DNA of 64,000 nucleotides, from positions 310,001-374,000 of the forward strand of contig NZ_JBHTJI010000001.1 in the NCBI RefSeq assembly GCF_042675665.1. Direction: 5' to 3'. The position numbers and the translations under genes were made by a program. The first letter of the stretch is position 1; each line of letters begins with the position of its first letter. This document shows, in pieces, positions 59,772 to 64,000 of the stretch. The DNA comes from Mariniflexile jejuense. Lineage in GTDB: Bacteria > Bacteroidota > Bacteroidia > Flavobacteriales > Flavobacteriaceae. Under the pieces are notes generated by a model. It ran no database searches. It was not told the origin of the DNA and worked only from the letters and a program-made list of their open reading frames with translations.

Positions 59772-60800
59772 ATGGATAAACTAGTTTTATTTAACACAAC
59801 AACTTTAAATGAGTTATTAAACAAACGCCTAGGCGAATCCAAATTTGGTGAACATATTCAAATATTAACCAGCATTTCACATATATACGACCAACTTTTA
59901 AATTTGGATGTTACGTATGTAATTATTGGTTTACCTGAAGATGTTGGTGTGTATGCAAACTATGGAAAAACAGGCACTTCCAAAGCTTGGGATGCTACTT
60001 TAAAAGTATTACTAAACATACAAAGTAACGAGTTTACTAATGCTAACAAAGTTTTAATTCTAGGTCATTTAGATTTTTCAGCTGAATTATTAAAAATTTC
60101 AGAGTTAGATAAATCCAACCAAAAAAGTATTAAAAAAGCTCGGAAAATTGTGAGCGATATTGATAAACATGTAACACATGCTGTACAACAAATTATTGCT
60201 GCTGGCAAAAAACCTATTATTATTGGAGGCGGTCACAACAATGCCTATGGCAATATAAAAGGTACTAGTTTAGCGTTAAAACAACCTGTTAATGTTATAA
60301 ATTTTGATGCACATTCCGATTTTAGACCAGAAGAAGGCAGACATAGTGGTAATGGTTTTAGTTATGCTTATGCTGAAGGATTCTTAAAAAACTATTTTAT
60401 TTTTGGGTTGCAAAAAAACTACACATCTGATAAACTATTTAAAACCCTTAAAAAATTAAAACTAGTTAAATTTTCAACGTTTGAAGATTTGGAAGTTGAT
60501 AAAACATTAAAGTTTAAAGATGAATTAGAACGTGCATTAAATCACGTTCATGATAGACCTTTTGGTGTTGAAATAGATTGTGATGCCATTGAAAACATAC
60601 CAAGTAGTGCAATGACACCAAGCGGATTTAGTGTTAACAAAGCTAGAAATTTTATAAAGTTTTTTTCAAAACAAGAAAATGTAATGTATTTGCATATTTG
60701 TGAAGCTTCACCAACTAAAAAAACTGAAACCCAAGTTGGAAAATTAATCACTTATTTAATTACCGATTTTATTAATGAAACTCTAAATGATAAAAATTAA
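59772..60800 (+). CDS. arginase-family hydrolase (formimidoylglutamase-like)
   Basis: A 342-residue ureohydrolase fold. Metal-binding motifs are IIGGGHNNAYG (His), INFDAHSDFRPEEGRHSG (two Asp and His) and GVEIDCDAIENIPSSAM. GGGHN replaces the usual GGGHD/E, and the overall length and IGLPEDVGVYANYG N-terminus fit the formimidoylglutamase-like branch (histidine degradation), but no hut genes are adjacent, so the substrate is open (formimidoylglutamate, agmatine or guanidino acids). Its stop overlaps the nudK stop (TTAA at 60797-60800). Confidence 0.75.
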   Translation: MDKLVLFNTTTLNELLNKRLGESKFGEHIQILTSISHIYDQLLNLDVTYVIIGLPEDVGVYANYGKTGTSKAWDATLKVLLNIQSNEFTNANKVLILGHLDFSAELLKISELDKSNQKSIKKARKIVSDIDKHVTHAVQQIIAAGKKPIIIGGGHNNAYGNIKGTSLALKQPVNVINFDAHSDFRPEEGRHSGNGFSYAYAEGFLKNYFIFGLQKNYTSDKLFKTLKKLKLVKFSTFEDLEVDKTLKFKDELERALNHVHDRPFGVEIDCDAIENIPSSAMTPSGFSVNKARNFIKFFSKQENVMYLHICEASPTKKTETQVGKLITYLITDFINETLNDKN

Positions 60801-61387
60801 TGTAATAGTTTATGTATAATAGCATATTGCAATAAAACAATTGTTCGTGTATCGTTTATTTTTCCATTGTTAAGCATTTTAATAGCTTCAGTAAATGGCA
60901 ATTCTAAAACTTCTATATCTTCGTGTTCACTTTCCAATCCGCCACCTTCATTTACTTTCATTGCATCAGTATATTCACCAATAAAAAAATGCATTTTTTC
61001 AGTCATTACACCAGGTGAAGAATAGGCTTCAAACACTTTTTTTACTTCTTTCAGTCTATACCCTACTTCTTCTTCTGTTTCTCTAATAATGCACGCCTCT
61101 GGATTATCTTTATCAAGCATACCAGCACAAACTTCAATCAATAAGCCATCTTTATTATCATTTAAAAAAGTTGGCATTCTAAATTGTTTTGTTAAAATAA
61201 CCGTTCCCTTTTCTTTGCTATATAACAAAATACCGGCGCCATCGCCTCTATCATAACATTCACGTACTTGTGTTACCCAATTTCCGTTTCGTAATTGATA
61301 ATCAAACGTTAGCTTATTTAATGTGTAATAATGGTTAGAAAGTAACTCTGTTTTAATATTTTTTAATGTATTTAGAGACATTAGCAT
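60797..61387 (-). CDS. nudK: GDP-mannose pyrophosphatase (NudK-type Nudix hydrolase)
   Basis: A 196-residue Nudix hydrolase. The Nudix box is AGMLDKDNPEACIIRETEEE with the longer GX7E spacing used by NudK and ADP-ribose pyrophosphatases. The following segments FEAYSSPGVMTEKMHFFIGE and EDIEVLELPFTEAI closely resemble E. coli NudK, which hydrolyses GDP-mannose to GMP and mannose 1-phosphate. Two in-frame ATGs (61387 and 61381) are near; either works. The gene is convergent with the arginase-family gene. Confidence 0.88.
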   Translation of the reverse strand: MLMSLNTLKNIKTELLSNHYYTLNKLTFDYQLRNGNWVTQVRECYDRGDGAGILLYSKEKGTVILTKQFRMPTFLNDNKDGLLIEVCAGMLDKDNPEACIIRETEEEVGYRLKEVKKVFEAYSSPGVMTEKMHFFIGEYTDAMKVNEGGGLESEHEDIEVLELPFTEAIKMLNNGKINDTRTIVLLQYAIIHKLLH

Positions 61388-61597
61388 TTATTTTATAATT
61401 GAAATGGCAAGCAATTTCGTTAAAAAAAAATAAAATAACCTAATTAAAAAAGTGTTTTATGTTAAATTCAAAATACAAGATTATTTTAAGTGTAATTAAC
61501 TTAAAATAAATGAAGTAGCTTTAAATCTAACGCCATATTATCATACAAAAAGACATTTAATAAATTCATTTATAATTGTTTAGTGAATAAAAAATAT

Positions 61598-61605
61598 TAT
61601 ATTTG
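61598..61605 (+). promoter_or_regulatory. candidate promoter: TTG-19 bp-TATATTTG
   Basis: This is the best promoter in the window. TATATTTG (61598-61605) has TTG exactly 19 bases upstream, as in the Bacteroidota consensus, and precedes the ATG at 61632 by 26 bases. Confidence 0.55.
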
Positions 61606-61631
61606 AAATAGCTATTAAACCAAATCTTGCA

Positions 61632-61865
61632 TTGATGATGCCAACTAACTTTTTTTCAACAATTTCACTTATAAGTCAAAAAGATATAGTAACCGTATTA
61701 ATTGTGGTGGTTGCTTTTTTTTCTCTGCTTTTAATTTTAGGTATTAGAAAATCTTATAAGCTTAAAAAAGAAAACGAACAACTTGATAAAATAAGTGAAG
61801 AGTTAGCTAAACAAGAAGAAGAATATAAAGATTTTACTGATGGCCATATGTATGGCGGGAATTAA
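61632..61865 (+). CDS. small single-pass membrane protein
   Basis: A 77-residue protein with one hydrophobic helix (about 18-40; IVTVLIVVVAFFSLLLILG), a basic inner flank (IRKSYKLKKENEQ) and a charged, coiled-coil-like tail (about 45-77, EELAKQEEEYKDF) ending in GHMYGGN. It is probably a type I/II inner-membrane anchor. I recognise no named family. It has a good promoter and ends before a bidirectional terminator shared with ettA. Confidence 0.65.
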   Translation: MMMPTNFFSTISLISQKDIVTVLIVVVAFFSLLLILGIRKSYKLKKENEQLDKISEELAKQEEEYKDFTDGHMYGGN

Positions 61866-61923
61866 AATCTAATTTCTATGCAATAGTATTAGATAGTTTA
61901 TTTAAGTTTAAAACATATTTTAT

Positions 61924-61960
61924 AAAAAAAAAACGCCCACTAATTAGTGAGCGTTTTTTT
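61924..61960. terminator. bidirectional Rho-independent terminator
   Basis: ACGC-c-CACTAA pairs with TTAGTG-a-GCGT, flanked by A- and T-runs on both strands. It serves the small membrane protein gene and ettA. Confidence 0.75.
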
Positions 61961-61961
61961 A

Positions 61962-63653
61962 TTAGCGAACTAGCTTTTTATACTTAATACGTTTCGGTGT
62001 TAAATCGCCACCCAAACGTTTCTTTTTGTTTTCTTCATATTCACTAAAACTACCTTCAAAGAAATATACTTGCGAATCGCCTTCAAAAGCTAAAATATGT
62101 GTACATATTCTATCTAAAAACCATCTATCATGCGATATTACTACTGCACAACCAGCAAAGTTTTCTAAACCTTCTTCTAATGCGCGTAATGTATTTACAT
62201 CAAGGTCGTTAGTAGGCTCATCTAAAAGTAATACATTACCTTCTTCTTTCAATGTCATAGCTAAATGCAAGCGGTTACGTTCTCCACCCGAAAGCAGTTT
62301 TACTTTTTTATTTTGTTCACCACCAGAAAAATTAAATCGACTTAAATAAGCTCTAGAATTTACTTCGCGTCCACCCATTAAAACTAATTCTTGCTCGTCG
62401 CTAAAATTTTGCCAAATGGTTTTTTCTGGGTCTATGTTTGAATGTGCTTGGTCTACATAAGCTATTTTAGCAGTTTCGCCAACTACAAACTCGCCTTTAT
62501 CTGGGGTTTGTTCTCCCATAATCATTCTAAAAATGGTGGTTTTACCAGCACCATTTGGTCCTATTACACCAACAATGCCTGCTTGTGGCAATTTGAAGTT
62601 TAATTCTTCGTACAATAATTTATCGTCAAAACCTTTACTTACACCAACTGCCTCAATAACATTCGTTCCTAAACGTGGTCCATTTGGTATGTAAATTTCT
62701 AGTTTTTCATCAAGCTGCTTTTGGTCTTGACTTAGTAACTTATCATAATTCTGTAAACGTGCTTTTTGTTTAGTTTGACGCCCTTTTGCGCCTTGACGAA
62801 CCCATTCTAGTTCGCGCTCCAACGTTTTTTGACGCTTAGAAGCTGTTTTACTTTCTTGTGCTAAACGTTTCGATTTTTGGTCTAACCAAGATGAGTAATT
62901 TCCTTTCCATGGAATACCTTCACCTCTATCCAACTCTAAAATCCAACCAGCAACATTATCTAAAAAGTACCTATCATGCGTTACAGCAATTACAGTTCCT
63001 TTATATTGTGCTAAATGCTGTTCTAACCAATGTACAGATTCTGCATCTAAGTGGTTAGTAGGCTCATCTAACAATAATACATCTGGTTCTTGCAATAACA
63101 ATCTACATAAAGCAACACGACGACGTTCACCTCCAGAAAGTAAGCTAATTTTTTTATCACCATCTGGCGTACGAAGCGCATCCATGGCAATTTCTAATTT
63201 AGTATCTAATTCCCAAGCATTAGAAGCATCAATTTTATCTTGAAGTTCAGCTTGTCTAGCCATTAATTTATCCATTTTGTCTGGGTTAGAATACACTTCT
63301 TCCAAACCAAACATATCGTTAATTTTATTGTATTCATCAAGAATAGCCACTGTTTCTGCAGCACCTTCTCTTACAATTTCAATAACCGTTTTATTTTCAT
63401 CAAGCTTTGGTTCTTGCTCTAAATAGCCAACCGAATAATCTTGCAAAAACGTAACATCACCTTGATAGTTTTTATCAACGCCTGCAATTATTTTAAGTAA
63501 CGTAGATTTACCCGAACCATTTAAACCTAAAATACCAATTTTAGCACCGTAAAAAAAACTTAAATAAATGTTTTTTAAAACTGGTGTATTTGCTCCTTGA
63601 AACGTCTTGGTTAACCCAGACATTGAAAATATTACTTTCTTATCGTCACTCAT
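61962..63653 (-). CDS. ettA: energy-dependent translational throttle protein EttA (ABC-F)
   Basis: A 563-residue soluble ABC-F ATPase with two ATPase domains. Domain 1 has GLNGSGKSTLLKI, LSGGERRRVALCRLLL and LLLDEPTNHLD; domain 2 has GPNGAGKTTIFRM, LLSGGERNRLHLAM and LLLDEPTNDLD. The linker (about 245-310) is charged, with KRQKTLERELEWVRQGAKGR resembling the P-site tRNA interaction motif. EttA binds the ribosomal E site and gates translation by ADP/ATP ratio. Length and arm match EttA rather than the resistance-type ABC-F proteins. Monocistronic. Confidence 0.93.
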   Translation of the reverse strand: MSDDKKVIFSMSGLTKTFQGANTPVLKNIYLSFFYGAKIGILGLNGSGKSTLLKIIAGVDKNYQGDVTFLQDYSVGYLEQEPKLDENKTVIEIVREGAAETVAILDEYNKINDMFGLEEVYSNPDKMDKLMARQAELQDKIDASNAWELDTKLEIAMDALRTPDGDKKISLLSGGERRRVALCRLLLQEPDVLLLDEPTNHLDAESVHWLEQHLAQYKGTVIAVTHDRYFLDNVAGWILELDRGEGIPWKGNYSSWLDQKSKRLAQESKTASKRQKTLERELEWVRQGAKGRQTKQKARLQNYDKLLSQDQKQLDEKLEIYIPNGPRLGTNVIEAVGVSKGFDDKLLYEELNFKLPQAGIVGVIGPNGAGKTTIFRMIMGEQTPDKGEFVVGETAKIAYVDQAHSNIDPEKTIWQNFSDEQELVLMGGREVNSRAYLSRFNFSGGEQNKKVKLLSGGERNRLHLAMTLKEEGNVLLLDEPTNDLDVNTLRALEEGLENFAGCAVVISHDRWFLDRICTHILAFEGDSQVYFFEGSFSEYEENKKKRLGGDLTPKRIKYKKLVR

Positions 63654-63734
63654 TATTGTTTATTGTTAAGTTGTTTACTGTTAAGCTGTTTTACTTATAA
63701 TTTAGAATTAAAAACGTCTTAACTGTTTTTAGCT

Positions 63735-63767
63735 GTTGTTTTAAAGTTGCTTAAACTTAACAACAAC
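63735..63767 (-). terminator. imperfect hairpin downstream of the 60-residue membrane protein gene
   Basis: GTTGTTTTAAAGTT (63735-63748) and AACTTAACAACAAC (63754-63767) pair with two mismatches. Directly repeated GTTAAGTTGTTTACT-like units lie nearby (63665-63695). Low confidence. Confidence 0.35.
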
Positions 63768-63782
63768 CGACAAAACTTTTTA

Positions 63783-63965
63783 TTACACTCTACCTTTTAA
63801 AGCGTTAAAAACCCATGCAATGGCAAAAAAACCAAAACCTACGGTTGCAAAGCCCCAACCTGCTACATCATTATACCTGTAAGCTCCCATTAATATTAGA
63901 ACTACACCCATAATAATCATTAAAACTGTTGCCCAAGCCAACACTGTATTTTTATTCATTGCCAT
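63783..63965 (-). CDS. 60-residue two-helix membrane protein (CAL67264-like family)
   Basis: A 60-residue protein with two hydrophobic helices (about 7-27, VLAWATVLMIIMGVVLILMG; about 34-54, VAGWGFATVGFGFFAIAWVF) joined by a short AYRYND loop and ending ALKGRV. As I recall it, this matches a Flavobacteria-restricted family called CAL67264; the function is unknown. Its promoter lies at or beyond the right edge. Confidence 0.7.
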   Translation of the reverse strand: MAMNKNTVLAWATVLMIIMGVVLILMGAYRYNDVAGWGFATVGFGFFAIAWVFNALKGRV

Positions 63966-64000
63966 AATTAATTTAGTTTTTTAAGGCGCAACCTTGAAAA

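Noticed and set aside
1..64000. CRISPR arrays, tRNA or rRNA genes, insertion sequences, prophage
   Set aside because: Scanning both strands I saw no regularly spaced repeats, tRNA-like cloverleaf signatures, transposase or integrase motifs. A tRNA search program could still overrule this for tRNA.

Overview
The window is chromosomal DNA from a low-GC member of the Flavobacteriaceae (Bacteroidota), most likely a marine or polysaccharide-degrading one. Four things point there: type IX secretion (T9SS) sorting tails on several secreted proteins, repeated flavobacterial promoter -7 boxes (TAnnTTTG) ahead of genes, Bacteroidota-typical families (DUF4251, DUF4834, DUF3999/DUF2339, TonB-linked beta-barrel with a carboxypeptidase-regulatory domain, YfhO), and an AT-rich sequence with weak Shine-Dalgarno sites. 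I cannot name the genus. I see no rRNA, tRNA, CRISPR array, insertion sequence, prophage or integrase; this reads as stable core-type chromosome.

Layout. 1-4.6 kb: the 3' end of rlmF, a DUF2339/DUF3999 membrane pair and a secreted intradiol-dioxygenase-like protein. 4.8-8.7 kb: a secreted pectate lyase, a DUF4251 lipoprotein and a GH5 mannanase-like enzyme that sits directly behind a GT9 glycosyltransferase. 9.8-14.9 kb: two EamA permeases, a cold-shock-domain protein, a DEAD-box RNA helicase and a second helicase. 15-19 kb: aldo/keto reductase, secreted hypothetical, two micro-ORFs around a perfect hairpin, an orphan ExbD, a 3D-domain lipoprotein and Hsp20. 19.2-24.4 kb: a plus-strand run (2OG oxygenase, SUI1/YciH, DUF1835, nucleoside phosphorylase, periplasmic-binding-like protein, TlpA-type thioredoxin). 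24.4-26.8 kb: Nnr and a small T9SS protein.

27.0-32.4 kb is the threonine operon: promoter, a threonine-rich 35-residue leader peptide, mutually exclusive hairpins, thrA (fused aspartokinase-homoserine dehydrogenase), thrB, thrC and a small membrane protein. 32.5-36.6 kb holds a large T9SS protein with two homologous modules and an Asn/Arg-rich secreted protein. 36.6-42.1 kb is an envelope-glycan cluster (DUF4834, YfhO, glycosyltransferase, flippase). 42.2-50.6 kb: outer-membrane protein, GNAT protein, an alpha-oxoamine synthase and a cysteine-synthase-like enzyme (a possible sulfonolipid pair), oligopeptidase B, YbaB and threonine aldolase.

50.7-52.8 kb is prfB with an intact +1 programmed frameshift, translationally coupled to a HAD phosphatase and an ArsC-like protein. 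The rest holds a TonB-type outer-membrane protein, an unlisted 58-residue membrane protein, a 1-Cys peroxiredoxin, fumC, a Crp/Fnr regulator, a coiled-coil envelope protein, an arginase-family hydrolase, nudK, ettA and small membrane proteins.

Most of the window is ordinary. The best-supported regulatory systems are the thr attenuator and the prfB frameshift. The most open questions are the micro-ORF/hairpin unit upstream of exbD, the possible capnine enzymes, the signal-less GH5 next to GT9, and the duplicated-module T9SS protein.
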